The notes beneath the pieces are model-generated. The model saw only the letters and a program-made list of their open reading frames with translations, did not search any database and was not told where the DNA came from. Positions 25,170 to 34,452 of a stretch of 64,000 bases of DNA are shown piece by piece. Within the stretch, counting starts at the first letter, position 1, and the number at the start of each line of letters is the position of its first letter. The stretch lies in NCBI GenBank assembly GCA_040219935.1, contig JAVJUA010000048.1:124001-188000 (forward strand), in the 5' to 3' direction. This DNA is from UBA7803 sp040219935 (GTDB taxonomy: Bacteria > Pseudomonadota > Gammaproteobacteria > Pseudomonadales > Azotimanducaceae). The translations under genes were made by a program, and so were the position numbers.

Positions 25170-28136
25170 ATGCAGCGCTATCGCGAGGCGTCGCCGTTTT
25201 CGGCGGTCGCAGTCCTGCTGTCCCTGAGTCTGCTGGCACCCACGGCTTCCGCCGCGATCGAGGAGATCGTGGTCACCGCGCAGAAGCGCGCGGAGAGCGT
25301 GCAGGACGTGCCCATTTCCGTGTCGGCGTTCGACGCCGCCGCACTGGAAGCCAGGCAGATCGACGGCTTCAGCGACCTTCAGTTCAACGTGCCCAACGTG
25401 TCCTACTCGAAGGGCAACTTCTCGGGCGACAACTTCCAGATCCGCGGCATCGGCACGCTGCTGACGGCGGCCAGCTCGGATTCGGGCGTGGCCATGCACG
25501 TCAACGACGTGTATCTGAACACGCCGCGCATCTTCGAGACCGAATACTACGACATGGCGCAGCTCGAAGTGCTGCGCGGCCCCCAGGGCACGCTGTTCGG
25601 CCGCAATGCCACCGGCGGCGCGGTGAACCTGAAGACGGCCCGCCCCGACATGGGCGAGTTCTATGCCGACGTGGAAGCCCAGATCGGCAACTTCGATCAC
25701 CGCAAGCTCAAGGGCGCGGTCAACATTCCGATTACCGATCGCGTCGCCGGCCGCATCGCCGGCATCTGGACCGACCGCGAGGGCTACACCGACAACGTGG
25801 TCACCGGCGATGACGTCGACGGCCGCGATCAGTGGTCGGTGCGTGGCTCGCTGCGGTTCGACATCTCCGAGCGCACCACGCTCGACATCATCGGTCACGT
25901 CTTCGAGGAGGACAGCAACCGCACGCGCAGCCAGAAGCAGCTCTGCAACCAGGACCCGAGCGGCATCCTCGGCTGCACGCCGAACGGCCTGGGCACCGAG
26001 TCCATCAACCCGTTCGCCACTGCCGGCACGCTGCTGTCGTCGAACCTGCTGCTCGGCAATCTTGTGCCGGGCGTCGACCTCGGCGTGTTCGATTTCTTCG
26101 ACTTCATCGCCAGCGGCGTACCGGACAACAATCCCGACGACCTGCGCAAGGTTCGCATGGAGTTCGAGCCGCGCTACAAGGCGGATGAGAACTTCATCAT
26201 GGCGGAGCTGGTGCACGACCTGTCGCCGACCCTGACCTTCACCGGCATCGCCGCGTATCAGGATACCGAGGTGGAGTCACGTCAGGACTACAACGGCACT
26301 GCAGGCGACGTCGGCTTCGGCGCCGTGCCGGCCGGCTTCTGCGGCCTGTTCCCGGCGGCGTGCACCTTCTACGGCACCCAGGACGGCGGCCCGCTGTGGA
26401 TCTCTACGGTGCCGGATCCGAACCGGTCGCTGGGCGCGGCCGGCGGCACCGGCGAGTTTGAGCTGACCAACCGCGGCGGCGCCAAAGACCTGTCGCTGGT
26501 CAAGGCAGAGCAGTGGAGCACCGAGCTGCGGCTGGCGTCGTCGTTCGACGGCCCGCTGAACTTCCTGCTGGCCGGCTACTACATGGAGTACGAGAGCGAG
26601 AACGACTACTTCGTGCAGGCGGCCGGGCTCGACTATCCCACGGTGGCGCTGGCGGAGCTGACGGTGGCGGGCGGCGCCAACATCGGCAACCCGAACGCGT
26701 TCCTGGCGCTGGCGCCCGGCTACTTCAACAGCGAGACCGACAAGTTCGAGCTGGAGTCGCTCGGCGTGTTCGGTGAGGTGTACTACGAGCTGTCGCCGAC
26801 CGTGAAGCTGACCGTTGGCCTGCGCTACACGGAAGACGAGAAGTTCGTGCGCGACCGGCAGCCGTTCCTGAACGTGCCGCTGCTGGTGGGCGTCGACGGC
26901 AGCACCAGCTACTTCGGCACTCAGGGCCCCGTGCCCGTGGCCGACATCGGCGAGCTGCTGGCGGCCGCCGCAGCCGACGGCACCTTCGATGCCGACCCGA
27001 GCAGCCCCGGAGCCCAGACTTATCGGGAGGACGACGTGCGCTTCGACGAGGTCACCGGCCGGCTGGTGCTCGACTGGATGCCCGAAGTCGCCTGGACGGA
27101 CGAGACCCTGGTGTACTTCTCCTACAGCCGCGGCTACAAGGGCGGCGGCATCAACCCACCCATCGACACCAACCTGTTCCCGAACACGCCGACCACGTTC
27201 GATCCGGAGAAGATCGACGCCTTTGAGATCGGCACCAAGAACACGTTCTGGGAGCGTCGGGCGCAGCTCAACGCCAGCCTCTTCTACTACGACTACAAAG
27301 GGCTGCAGATCGGCAAGATCATCAACCGCACCTCGGTGAACGAGAACACCGACGCCGAGATTCTGGGCGCCGAGCTCGAGCTGCTGGTGCAGCCTACCGA
27401 GAACTGGCAGTTCAATGCGGCGCTCGCCGTGCTCGACACCGAGCTCGGCAGCACCGAGACCATCGACCCGCGCGACCCGACCCAGGGCCGGCAGGACGTC
27501 ACCCTGATCAAGGACTTCGTCGACGCGTCGAACTGCGTGGTGGCCCACAACGGCCTGGGCGCGCTCTCCGACAACGCGGCGTTCGTGAGCACGGTCAACG
27601 GTGTGGGCGCGCCCTACATTCCGACCGGGCGCGACCTTTCGGGCTTCGGCTTTCCGGGCGGCCAGATTCCGGCCACGCCAGGGGTGAGCGATTCCGCGTT
27701 CTCGTCCTGCGAGGCCATGGCAGGGCTGGCGCCGCTGTTCGGCTATGAGTACCTGGACAGCGTGCAGACCGACCTGAAGGGCAACAAGCTCATTCAGTCG
27801 CCGGAGCTGACCGTCAGCCTGGGTGCCCAGTACACGCACTTCTTCGACAACGGCATGTCGCTGGTGGGCCGCCTCGACTACTACTGGCAGGACGAGTTCT
27901 ACACCACCACCTTCAACCGCCGTCAGGACCTGGTGAAGGCGTGGGATCTGTGGAATGCCCAGGCCACCCTATACGGGCGTGACAACAAGTGGTACGCGAA
28001 GGCGTTCGTGCAGAACATCGAGAACGACGACGAGCTGGTGGGCACCTACCAGACCGACCCGTCGTCTGGCCTGTTCACCAACGGCTTCCTGGTCGAACCC
28101 CGTCTCTACGGGCTGACCGTCGGCGTCAGCCTGTAG
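25170..28136 (+). CDS. TonB-dependent outer-membrane receptor
   Basis: A 988-residue ligand-gated outer-membrane importer. The signal peptide spans 1-28 (ending TASA). A TonB box EEIVVTAQ (31-38) and the plug domain with VLRGPQGTLFGRNATGGAVN follow, then a 22-strand barrel ending in an aromatic-poor GLTVGVSL. Several loops hold paired cysteines. ATG at 25170 is chosen because GGAGAG lies 7 bases upstream; an ATG at 25155 overlaps that site. It is paralogous to the receptor at 28676 (shared SVQDVPISV/SLQEVPIAV, GTLFGRNATGGAVN, YYDYKGLQ/LYDYKGLQ). No Fur-like box is visible upstream, so the substrate may be an organic compound rather than a siderophore. Confidence 0.94.
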   Translation: MQRYREASPFSAVAVLLSLSLLAPTASAAIEEIVVTAQKRAESVQDVPISVSAFDAAALEARQIDGFSDLQFNVPNVSYSKGNFSGDNFQIRGIGTLLTAASSDSGVAMHVNDVYLNTPRIFETEYYDMAQLEVLRGPQGTLFGRNATGGAVNLKTARPDMGEFYADVEAQIGNFDHRKLKGAVNIPITDRVAGRIAGIWTDREGYTDNVVTGDDVDGRDQWSVRGSLRFDISERTTLDIIGHVFEEDSNRTRSQKQLCNQDPSGILGCTPNGLGTESINPFATAGTLLSSNLLLGNLVPGVDLGVFDFFDFIASGVPDNNPDDLRKVRMEFEPRYKADENFIMAELVHDLSPTLTFTGIAAYQDTEVESRQDYNGTAGDVGFGAVPAGFCGLFPAACTFYGTQDGGPLWISTVPDPNRSLGAAGGTGEFELTNRGGAKDLSLVKAEQWSTELRLASSFDGPLNFLLAGYYMEYESENDYFVQAAGLDYPTVALAELTVAGGANIGNPNAFLALAPGYFNSETDKFELESLGVFGEVYYELSPTVKLTVGLRYTEDEKFVRDRQPFLNVPLLVGVDGSTSYFGTQGPVPVADIGELLAAAAADGTFDADPSSPGAQTYREDDVRFDEVTGRLVLDWMPEVAWTDETLVYFSYSRGYKGGGINPPIDTNLFPNTPTTFDPEKIDAFEIGTKNTFWERRAQLNASLFYYDYKGLQIGKIINRTSVNENTDAEILGAELELLVQPTENWQFNAALAVLDTELGSTETIDPRDPTQGRQDVTLIKDFVDASNCVVAHNGLGALSDNAAFVSTVNGVGAPYIPTGRDLSGFGFPGGQIPATPGVSDSAFSSCEAMAGLAPLFGYEYLDSVQTDLKGNKLIQSPELTVSLGAQYTHFFDNGMSLVGRLDYYWQDEFYTTTFNRRQDLVKAWDLWNAQATLYGRDNKWYAKAFVQNIENDDELVGTYQTDPSSGLFTNGFLVEPRLYGLTVGVSL

Positions 28137-28147
28137 CGGTTGGACTG

Positions 28148-28181
28148 CAGCGGTGGCGTCGCACGCGCGCCGTCACCGCTG
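28148..28181. terminator. Possible bidirectional terminator hairpin between receptor and ABM gene
   Basis: CAGCGGTG (28148-28155) pairs with CACCGCTG (28174-28181) between two convergent genes. No clear U-tract follows on the plus strand, so termination efficiency is uncertain. Confidence 0.35.
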
Positions 28182-28195
28182 CCGCTTTCGGTTGA

Positions 28196-28483
28196 TCAGC
28201 CGATCACCCGCAGGCGCTGGATGTCCGGCGCACCGGCCATCAGCCCGGCGAACTTCTTGCCCGCCGCCTTGAAGTGCTCCGACTGGCCGTGGGCCGCGAT
28301 GGCCTCGGCGCTCTCGTAGAGCTCCATCATCACGTAGCGGCCCTCATCGTCCTGGCACAGCGTGTAGAGCTGGTTGCCCGGCTCCTTGGCGCGCACGTCC
28401 GCGGCCAGCGCCAGCATGGCCTTCTCGAACTCGGCTTCCTTGCCCTCGGCCACCTTCAGCGTGGCGATCACGGCGATGGTCAT
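28196..28483 (-). CDS. Antibiotic biosynthesis monooxygenase (ABM)-fold protein
   Basis: A 95-residue dimeric alpha+beta barrel protein of the ABM/YgiN-type quinol monooxygenase family: cofactor-free oxygenases or small-molecule binding proteins. MTIAVIATLKVAEGKEAEFEK at the start, NQLYTLCQDDEGRYVMMELYES in the middle and SEHFKAAGKKF near the end give the family pattern. GGAGAG precedes the ATG. It is cytosolic, and lies on the minus strand between two paralogous TonB-dependent receptors on the plus strand. Its upstream region is shared with the promoter of the second receptor, which hints at a common substrate. That link is inference. Confidence 0.88.
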   Translation of the reverse strand: MTIAVIATLKVAEGKEAEFEKAMLALAADVRAKEPGNQLYTLCQDDEGRYVMMELYESAEAIAAHGQSEHFKAAGKKFAGLMAGAPDIQRLRVIG

Positions 28484-28584
28484 GGCTCTCTCCTCATAGT
28501 GCAATGGTCGATGGCCAGCGAGCATAGCAGCGGCCCGGGTACCCACCAACCGCAGCGCCGGTCGGACACTGGGCAAAGCTGTGG

Positions 28585-28611
28585 TTGACATTCATTTATA
28601 ACGCGTATACC
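28585..28611 (+). promoter_or_regulatory. Candidate promoter of the second TonB-dependent receptor
   Basis: A perfect TTGACA (28585-28590) is followed after a short 15-base spacer by TATACC (28606-28611) in an AT-rich patch, 65 bases before the start codon. The spacing is suboptimal, so an activator may be needed. Confidence 0.4.
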
Positions 28612-28675
28612 AATGATGCGCGGGCCAGAGGGAAGTCGCCGTCTTGGCGGCTAGGTCCAAACGGAGGGGATAATC

Positions 28676-31600
28676 ATGCTTCATTCGTCCTATGGGACGG
28701 GCCTGCGCGTCGGCGTGCGCCTGGCCGTCTCAGGATTGCTGCTGTCTGCGTCCATGACCGCCAGCGCGGGCTCGGCCTCGGCCATCGAAGAGGTGGTCGT
28801 GACCGCCCAGCGTACCGAGCAGAGCCTCCAGGAGGTGCCTATCGCGGTGACCGCCTTCTCGGGCGCCATGCTTGAGGACAAGCAGATCATCAGCCCGTCG
28901 GACCTGCAGCTCAACGCGCCGAACGTGAGCTTTACGGCCACCAACTTCGGCGGTTCCAGCTTCAGCATTCGCGGCATCGGCCGCCTGGTGATCGCCGGCT
29001 CCGGCGAGAACGGCGTGTCGATCCACCAGAATCAGATCGCCGTGCCCACCAACCTGCCGGCGGCCGAGTTCTACGACCTCGAGCGGGTGGAGGTGCTGCG
29101 CGGGCCCCAGGGCACCCTGTTCGGCCGCAACGCCACGGGCGGCGCGGTCAACATGGTCACCAAGATGCCCGACTTCGAGTCGGTGAACGGCTTTGCCGAT
29201 GGCGAGGCGGGTGATTACAGCCACAAGCGTCTGAAGGCGGCGCTGAACGTTCCCATCACCGACAACTTCGCGGTGCGGGTCGCCGGCATGTGGCTCGAGC
29301 GTGACGGCTACATCGAGAACACGGCCCATGGCCAGGTGGGCGACTGCCTGATTCCCGGGTCTACACAGGCGAATCCGCAGACGCAGCCCTGCCAGATCGG
29401 CGGTATCGACGACGACATCGACGGGCGTGACATCACCACCTTCCGTATCACGGGTCTGTGGCAGATCACCGACAACGCGTCGGCCTGGCTGCAGTACAGC
29501 CGCTTCAAGGAAGACGACGACAAGGTGCGCATCACCAACCAGGTGTGCGAGAAGAACACCATCCCGACCATCGGCTGCCTGCCGGACGGCTTCGGGTTCG
29601 ACACGCCCCACGCCGGCACCACCACCGGCGGCATCTTCGGCGGCCTGAACGGCGCCGTGCTGCTGGGCGATCGGACGCCGGCCGCGGCGTTCGTGCCGCC
29701 GAGCCGCGGCTTCCGGAAGATGCACACCGACTTCGAGCCGATCTACAAGTACGACGAAGACCTATGGACGGCCGGCTTCGACTACGACTTCGAGAAGTTC
29801 CGGGTCGGGCTGCTGGCCGGTTACCAGAAGAGCGACTACGTCTCCCGTCAGGACTACCTGATGGACGTCGGCTTCAACCTGTACGCCAACGCGCTGAACC
29901 CGAGCGGCCTGTGGCCGACCTCGGCGCCTCCGTCTGAGGAGGCGGGCTCCGATTGGACCAGTTCCCGTTGCAATTTCAACGACGGCACGTCCGGCATCTT
30001 CGGCGGCTGCGTGCACCCGTCGGACCAGACCCGCGTGTTCGCCTACGACAGCTCCACCAGCGACAGCACCTACTGGACGGTGGAAGCGAAGCTGGAGTCG
30101 GCCTTCGACGGCCCGGTCAACTTCATCGTCGGCACCAACTACACCGAGTACGACGGGCACGGCGACTACTACGTGATCGCCAACACTCTCGACCTGGTGG
30201 GCGTCTATGGCGTTCCCGCCCTCGGCTTCCCGCCCTTGTACCCGACCATGTTCAACTCCACCAGCAATCCGGATGGCCGGTCCGGCAATACCGGCGATTC
30301 CACGTCCGTGTTCGGCGAGTTGTACTTCGACGTCACCGACAGCGTAAAGATCACCGCCGGCCTGCGCTACAACCAGGACAAGAAGGAAGTTCAGGACAGC
30401 GGTGTGCTGTACAACGCGATCAACGCGGATGCCGTCGGAGGAACCCTGCCGGCATTCCTGGTCGGGTTGGGTCTGCTGGATCCAAACTACCTCACCAACG
30501 GTCAGCCGGGAACGGATTGGACGCGGACGCTCAACATTCTGCTCGGACCTCTGGGTGGTGCGCCTGAGACCGCGCTGGCGCGCTACTACGGAGCGACCCA
30601 GGCTCAGCTCGATGCGGCAGCGTTGACCCCGGCGTACAGCGCGGAGCGGTTCGCCATCAGCGCGCTGGTGCCCCCGGCGCCTGGATTCAACGAGAATCGC
30701 GACCTGACCGGCAGCCCGAGCCAGGCCGAGTTCAAGGAGACCACGGGCCGCCTCGGCTTCGACTGGCAGGTGAACGACGCCACCATGGTGTACGGCTTCT
30801 ACACCCGCGGCTACAAGCCGGGCGGCTTCAACCCGCCGCTGAACGAGTCGTTCGTGCAGGCGACCACGGCCAAGTACATCTTCGACCCGGAGCAGGTGGA
30901 CTCCATCGAGTTCGGCACCAAGAACGTGCTGCTGGACGGCTCGCTGGTGGTGAACGGCGCCGTGTTCCTGTACGACTACAAGGGCCTGCAGACCACGCGG
31001 ATCGCCAACAACAACTCCATCAACGACAATATCGACGCCGACATCTGGGGTGCCGAGCTGGAGCTGTTCTATCGTCCTGCCGCGCTGCCTGGCGTCAGCA
31101 TGGACATGGCCTATTCCTACCTGAAGGCCGAGGTGGACGGCACGGAATCGGTGGACCCGATCAACCGCACCGCCGGCAATTCCGACTACATCCTGCTCGA
31201 GAACATCGACCCGGGTTCTCTCACCGGTGTGAACTACGTGGCGCGTCTCGACCAGATCACGCCGGCGCTGATCAGCGCCGCCTACGGGGCCTGCCAGGCG
31301 CTGAGCGACGCCAACCCGACGCCAGGCTGCCCGCAGGTGGCTCCGGGCGCGATCTACCCGAACGGCATTCCCGCGTACTTCTCGCGTGGGTTCCTGACCG
31401 CCAATGGCGTGGAGACCAACGACGGCTTCCCGACCAACCTGGACGGCAAGTCGCTGCCCAACTCGCCGGAGCATACGATCCACCTGGGTCTGGCCTACAC
31501 CTGGAACATCGAGCAGATCTCCGGCGCGCTGACCGCCCGGTGGGACTACTACTGGCAGGCCAAGTCCTACGCGCGTGAGTTCAACACGCCCGGCGACAAG

Positions 31601-31816
31601 ATCGACTCCTGGGATCAGCACAACGCGTCGCTGATCTACGAGAGCGCCAGCGGCCTGTGGACGGCGAAGGCGTTCGTACGCAACATCGCCGACGACGACA
31701 ACGTCACCGGCAAGTACCTGACCTCGGATACCTCCGGCTTCTTCAGGAACTACTTCCTGACCGAGCCGCGCATCTACGGTCTGTCGGTACGCTACAGCTT
31801 CGACAACGCCCGATAG
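28676..31816 (+). CDS. TonB-dependent outer-membrane receptor (paralogue of the upstream receptor)
   Basis: A 1046-residue receptor with a signal peptide (1-36, ending SASA), TonB box EEVVVTAQ (38-45), and a plug with VEVLRGPQGTLFGRNATGGAVNM. The long barrel ends in YGLSVRYSFDNAR. GGAGGGG sits 7 bases before the ATG. It shares plug and many barrel strands with the receptor at 25170, so the two arose by duplication. It differs in long extracellular loops, some with Cys pairs (for example near GDCLIPGSTQ and PCQIGG), which suggests different ligands. A strong intrinsic terminator follows its stop. No Fur box is visible upstream. Confidence 0.94.
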   Translation: MLHSSYGTGLRVGVRLAVSGLLLSASMTASAGSASAIEEVVVTAQRTEQSLQEVPIAVTAFSGAMLEDKQIISPSDLQLNAPNVSFTATNFGGSSFSIRGIGRLVIAGSGENGVSIHQNQIAVPTNLPAAEFYDLERVEVLRGPQGTLFGRNATGGAVNMVTKMPDFESVNGFADGEAGDYSHKRLKAALNVPITDNFAVRVAGMWLERDGYIENTAHGQVGDCLIPGSTQANPQTQPCQIGGIDDDIDGRDITTFRITGLWQITDNASAWLQYSRFKEDDDKVRITNQVCEKNTIPTIGCLPDGFGFDTPHAGTTTGGIFGGLNGAVLLGDRTPAAAFVPPSRGFRKMHTDFEPIYKYDEDLWTAGFDYDFEKFRVGLLAGYQKSDYVSRQDYLMDVGFNLYANALNPSGLWPTSAPPSEEAGSDWTSSRCNFNDGTSGIFGGCVHPSDQTRVFAYDSSTSDSTYWTVEAKLESAFDGPVNFIVGTNYTEYDGHGDYYVIANTLDLVGVYGVPALGFPPLYPTMFNSTSNPDGRSGNTGDSTSVFGELYFDVTDSVKITAGLRYNQDKKEVQDSGVLYNAINADAVGGTLPAFLVGLGLLDPNYLTNGQPGTDWTRTLNILLGPLGGAPETALARYYGATQAQLDAAALTPAYSAERFAISALVPPAPGFNENRDLTGSPSQAEFKETTGRLGFDWQVNDATMVYGFYTRGYKPGGFNPPLNESFVQATTAKYIFDPEQVDSIEFGTKNVLLDGSLVVNGAVFLYDYKGLQTTRIANNNSINDNIDADIWGAELELFYRPAALPGVSMDMAYSYLKAEVDGTESVDPINRTAGNSDYILLENIDPGSLTGVNYVARLDQITPALISAAYGACQALSDANPTPGCPQVAPGAIYPNGIPAYFSRGFLTANGVETNDGFPTNLDGKSLPNSPEHTIHLGLAYTWNIEQISGALTARWDYYWQAKSYAREFNTPGDKIDSWDQHNASLIYESASGLWTAKAFVRNIADDDNVTGKYLTSDTSGFFRNYFLTEPRIYGLSVRYSFDNAR

Positions 31817-31858
31817 GCATCGCTGACCGCTGACGGTCAGCCGAGCGCGAAGCCTCGA

Positions 31859-31890
31859 GGCCCATGGGGGAAACCCCATGGGCCTTTTCT
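31859..31890 (+). terminator. Rho-independent terminator after the second receptor
   Basis: A perfect 11-bp stem GGCCCATGGGG (31859-31869) / CCCCATGGGCC (31874-31884) with a GAAA tetraloop is followed by TTTTCTT. It ends 14 bases before the Nudix start, so the Nudix gene needs its own promoter or read-through. Confidence 0.92.
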
Positions 31891-31903
31891 TATACTGGGC
31901 CCC

Positions 31904-32452
31904 ATGCATCGTCAAAGCCTGCTCAGCCTGCTCGGCGACTATGGCCGCCGTCATCCGGACGAAGCCGCGACCACGTCGTGGTTCGCCAGATTCGTCGCCG
32001 ATCACGAGCGCTGCTTCGAGCGCGACCTGTGGGCCGGCCACGTCACCGGTTCCGCGTGGCTGGTGGACGCCAGCGGCGAGCGGGTGCTGCTCACCCACCA
32101 TCGCAAGCTCGGGCGGTGGCTGCAGCTCGGCGGCCACAGCGACGGCAACCCGCGCACCCTGCAGGTGGCGCTGAAGGAAGCGAGGGAGGAGTCGGGTCTG
32201 GACGTGCGCCCCCTGTCGGAGGCCGTGTTCGATCTCGACGTGCACGAGATTCCGGCGCGCCGCAGCGACCCGGCGCACCATCACTTCGACGCGCGCTTCG
32301 CGCTGCAGGTGGCGGGAACCGAAAGCTTCCGGGTCAGCGGCGAGTCGTTGGACCTTGCCTGGGTGCCCATCGACCGGCTGGGCGACTACACCGACGAGGA
32401 ATCGGTGCTGCGCATGGCGCGCAAGTGGCGCGCCGGGTCACTGGGTGTATAG
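31904..32452 (+). CDS. Nudix hydrolase
   Basis: A 182-residue cytosolic hydrolase of nucleoside-diphosphate-linked compounds. The Nudix box runs from GGHSDG to REESGL (76-99). Catalytic EE is present, but the REUxEE motif begins with Lys (KEAREE), a mild deviation. An N-terminal region of about 45 residues rich in aromatic and charged residues precedes it. No clear ribosome-binding site precedes the ATG, which lies right after the terminator T-tract. Its last 15 bases overlap the convergent oligopeptide ATPase gene. The substrate is not assignable. Confidence 0.87.
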   Translation: MHRQSLLSLLGDYGRRHPDEAATTSWFARFVADHERCFERDLWAGHVTGSAWLVDASGERVLLTHHRKLGRWLQLGGHSDGNPRTLQVALKEAREESGLDVRPLSEAVFDLDVHEIPARRSDPAHHHFDARFALQVAGTESFRVSGESLDLAWVPIDRLGDYTDEESVLRMARKWRAGSLGV

Positions 32453-33412
32453 GTGACAGGCCACCCGGCGGGTGGGCTCGTCGGCCAGGGGCAGCAGCTC
32501 CGGGGTGGTGCTTCGGCAGACGTCCATCACGTGCGGACAGCGGCCGGCGAAGCGGCAACCGGCGGGGATGTTCACCGGTGACGGAATCTCGCCGGTGATG
32601 GTGGTGGATGCCCGCTGCCGCTCCCGCTCCGGGTCCGGCTCCGGGTTCGATTTCACCAGAATGTCGGTGTACGGATGCTTCGGCCGGAAGAACACGTCGG
32701 CGGCCGGGCCGATCTCCACCAGCGCGCCCAGGTACATCACCGCCATGCGGTCGCTCACGTAGCGCACCATGGACAGGTCGTGGGCGATGAACAGCAGGGT
32801 CAGCCCCATGGACGCCATCAGCTCGTCGAGCAGGTTCACCACCTGGGCCTGCACCGACACGTCCAGCGCCGAGATGGGCTCGTCGCAGACCACGAACTCG
32901 GGCTCGAGAATGAGCGCCCGGGCCACGCCGATGCGCTGCCGCTGGCCGCCCGAGAATTCGTGGGGGTAGCGCGACATGTGGTCGGGCTCGAGACCCACGC
33001 GCTTCAGCCAGTCGCCAACCCGGTCGCGGATCTGCCGGGTCGGCAGCTTGCTGTGCAGGCGCAGCCCCTCGCCGATGATCTCGCCCACCGTCATGCGCGG
33101 GTTCAGCGACGAGTACGGATCCTGGAAGATCATCTGCATCTTCTGCGACCAGCGCTGAAAGTCCCGGGCGGTGTAGCGCTGGGGCAGGGTCTCGCCGCGG
33201 TAGCTCACCGTGCCGCTGGTCTTCGGGTGCAGGCCGATCAGGGCCTTGCCGTAGGTCGACTTGCCGGAGCCGGACTCACCCACCAGGCCGACGATCTCCT
33301 GCTCGTGAATGGTGAGGGACACGCCGTCCACGGCGTGCACGCGCTGGCCGCGGCCCAGGTCGAAGTGCTTGGTCAGGCGGTCGGAGACCACCAGCGGTTG
33401 CCGGTCGCTCAC
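32438..33412 (-). CDS. Dipeptide/oligopeptide ABC transporter ATPase (OppF/DppF-like)
   Basis: A 324-residue ATPase of a peptide importer. Walker A is GESGSGKST (about 44-52), the Q-loop is MIFQDPYSSLNP, the signature is FSGGQRQRIGVARAL, and Walker B is FVVCDEPISALD. The C-terminal oligo_HPY domain has CRFAGRCPHVMDVC, cysteines that bind a [4Fe-4S] cluster in characterised DppD/DppF-type ATPases. Starts with GTG overlapping the stop of the partner ATPase by four bases. Last gene of the seven-gene block; its 3' end overlaps the Nudix gene tail to tail. Confidence 0.94.
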   Translation of the reverse strand: MSDRQPLVVSDRLTKHFDLGRGQRVHAVDGVSLTIHEQEIVGLVGESGSGKSTYGKALIGLHPKTSGTVSYRGETLPQRYTARDFQRWSQKMQMIFQDPYSSLNPRMTVGEIIGEGLRLHSKLPTRQIRDRVGDWLKRVGLEPDHMSRYPHEFSGGQRQRIGVARALILEPEFVVCDEPISALDVSVQAQVVNLLDELMASMGLTLLFIAHDLSMVRYVSDRMAVMYLGALVEIGPAADVFFRPKHPYTDILVKSNPEPDPERERQRASTTITGEIPSPVNIPAGCRFAGRCPHVMDVCRSTTPELLPLADEPTRRVACHLYTQ

Positions 33413-34452
33413 GCGCTCGCCTCCGGTTGCCTGGCCGCCGCGCCGCGATGCAGACCCTCGACCCGCGGTGCCGTCTCATGGTGCAGCCAGCAGCGTGCGA
33501 AGTGATGCTCGCTCTGAAAGAAGGCGGCCGGGTCCTGGTCCTGGCAGATGCGCATGGCGTGGGGGCAGCGGGCCGCGTAGGCGCAGCCCACGGGCGGGTG
33601 GAACAGGTCGGGCGGGCTGCCCTCGATGGGCAGCAGCTTGTGCTTGCCTTCGGCATCCGGCTCGTTGCTGGGCATGGCGGCCTTGAGACCCAGGGTGTAG
33701 GGGTGGGCGGAGCGGTAGAAGACGTCGTCCACCGACCCCTGCTCGACGATCTGCCCGGCGTACATCACGGCCACCTCGTCGGCCATGCGCGCCACCACGC
33801 CGAGGTCGTGGGTGATGAGGATGATGGCCATGCCGGTATCGCGCTGCAGGTCGCCCATCAGGTCGAGAATCTGCGCCTGGATGGTGACGTCGAGCGCGGT
33901 GGTGGGCTCGTCGGCCACCAGGATGGCAGGCTCGCAGGCTATGGACATGGCGATCATGGCCCGCTGCAGCATGCCGCCGGAGAACTCGAACGGGTACTGC
34001 CTGGCGCGCCGCGCCGCCTCCGGGATGCGCGCCATGCCCAGCAGCTCCACCGCCCGGTCGAAGGCGCGCTTGCGGCTCCAGCCCCAGTGCACCTCGAGGG
34101 TCTCGGCGATCTGGGTGCCGATGGTCATGGTGGGGTTCAGCGACGACATCGGGTCCTGGAAGATCATGCCGATCTCGCGGCCGCGGATGTCGCGGCCGTC
34201 GATCTCGGTGCGGCCGAGAATCTCGACGCCGCGCAGCCGCGCGCTGCCGGTGCGGATGCGGCCCGGCGGCATGGGCGTGAGCCCCATGATGCTCTGCACG
34301 GTAACGCTCTTGCCGCACCCCGACTCGCCGACGATGGCCAGGGTCTTGCCGGGTTCCACAGCAAAGCTCACGCCGCGTACCGCCTGCACGGTGCCGCCGT
34401 AGGTGTCGAACTCGACCCGCAGGTCGCTGACCTCGAGCAGCGGCTGGCTCAT
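33409..34452 (-). CDS. Dipeptide/oligopeptide ABC transporter ATPase (OppD/DppD-like)
   Basis: A 347-residue ATPase forming a heterodimer with the downstream one. Walker A is GESGCGKSV, the signature FSGGMLQRAMIAMSI and Walker B ILVADEPTTALD. The C-terminal CAYAARCPHAMRIC again fits the Fe-S-binding oligo_HPY domain. The start at 34452 (MSQPLLEVSDLRV) overlaps the permease stop as ATGA; the frame is open further upstream only because it lies in the shadow of the permease gene. Confidence 0.94.
   Translation of the reverse strand: MSQPLLEVSDLRVEFDTYGGTVQAVRGVSFAVEPGKTLAIVGESGCGKSVTVQSIMGLTPMPPGRIRTGSARLRGVEILGRTEIDGRDIRGREIGMIFQDPMSSLNPTMTIGTQIAETLEVHWGWSRKRAFDRAVELLGMARIPEAARRARQYPFEFSGGMLQRAMIAMSIACEPAILVADEPTTALDVTIQAQILDLMGDLQRDTGMAIILITHDLGVVARMADEVAVMYAGQIVEQGSVDDVFYRSAHPYTLGLKAAMPSNEPDAEGKHKLLPIEGSPPDLFHPPVGCAYAARCPHAMRICQDQDPAAFFQSEHHFARCWLHHETAPRVEGLHRGAAARQPEASA

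Noticed and set aside
28597..28617. GntR-type operator (GTATACCAAT) near the second receptor promoter.
   Set aside because: Only one half-site is present; the mirrored half reads AACGC instead of ATTGG.
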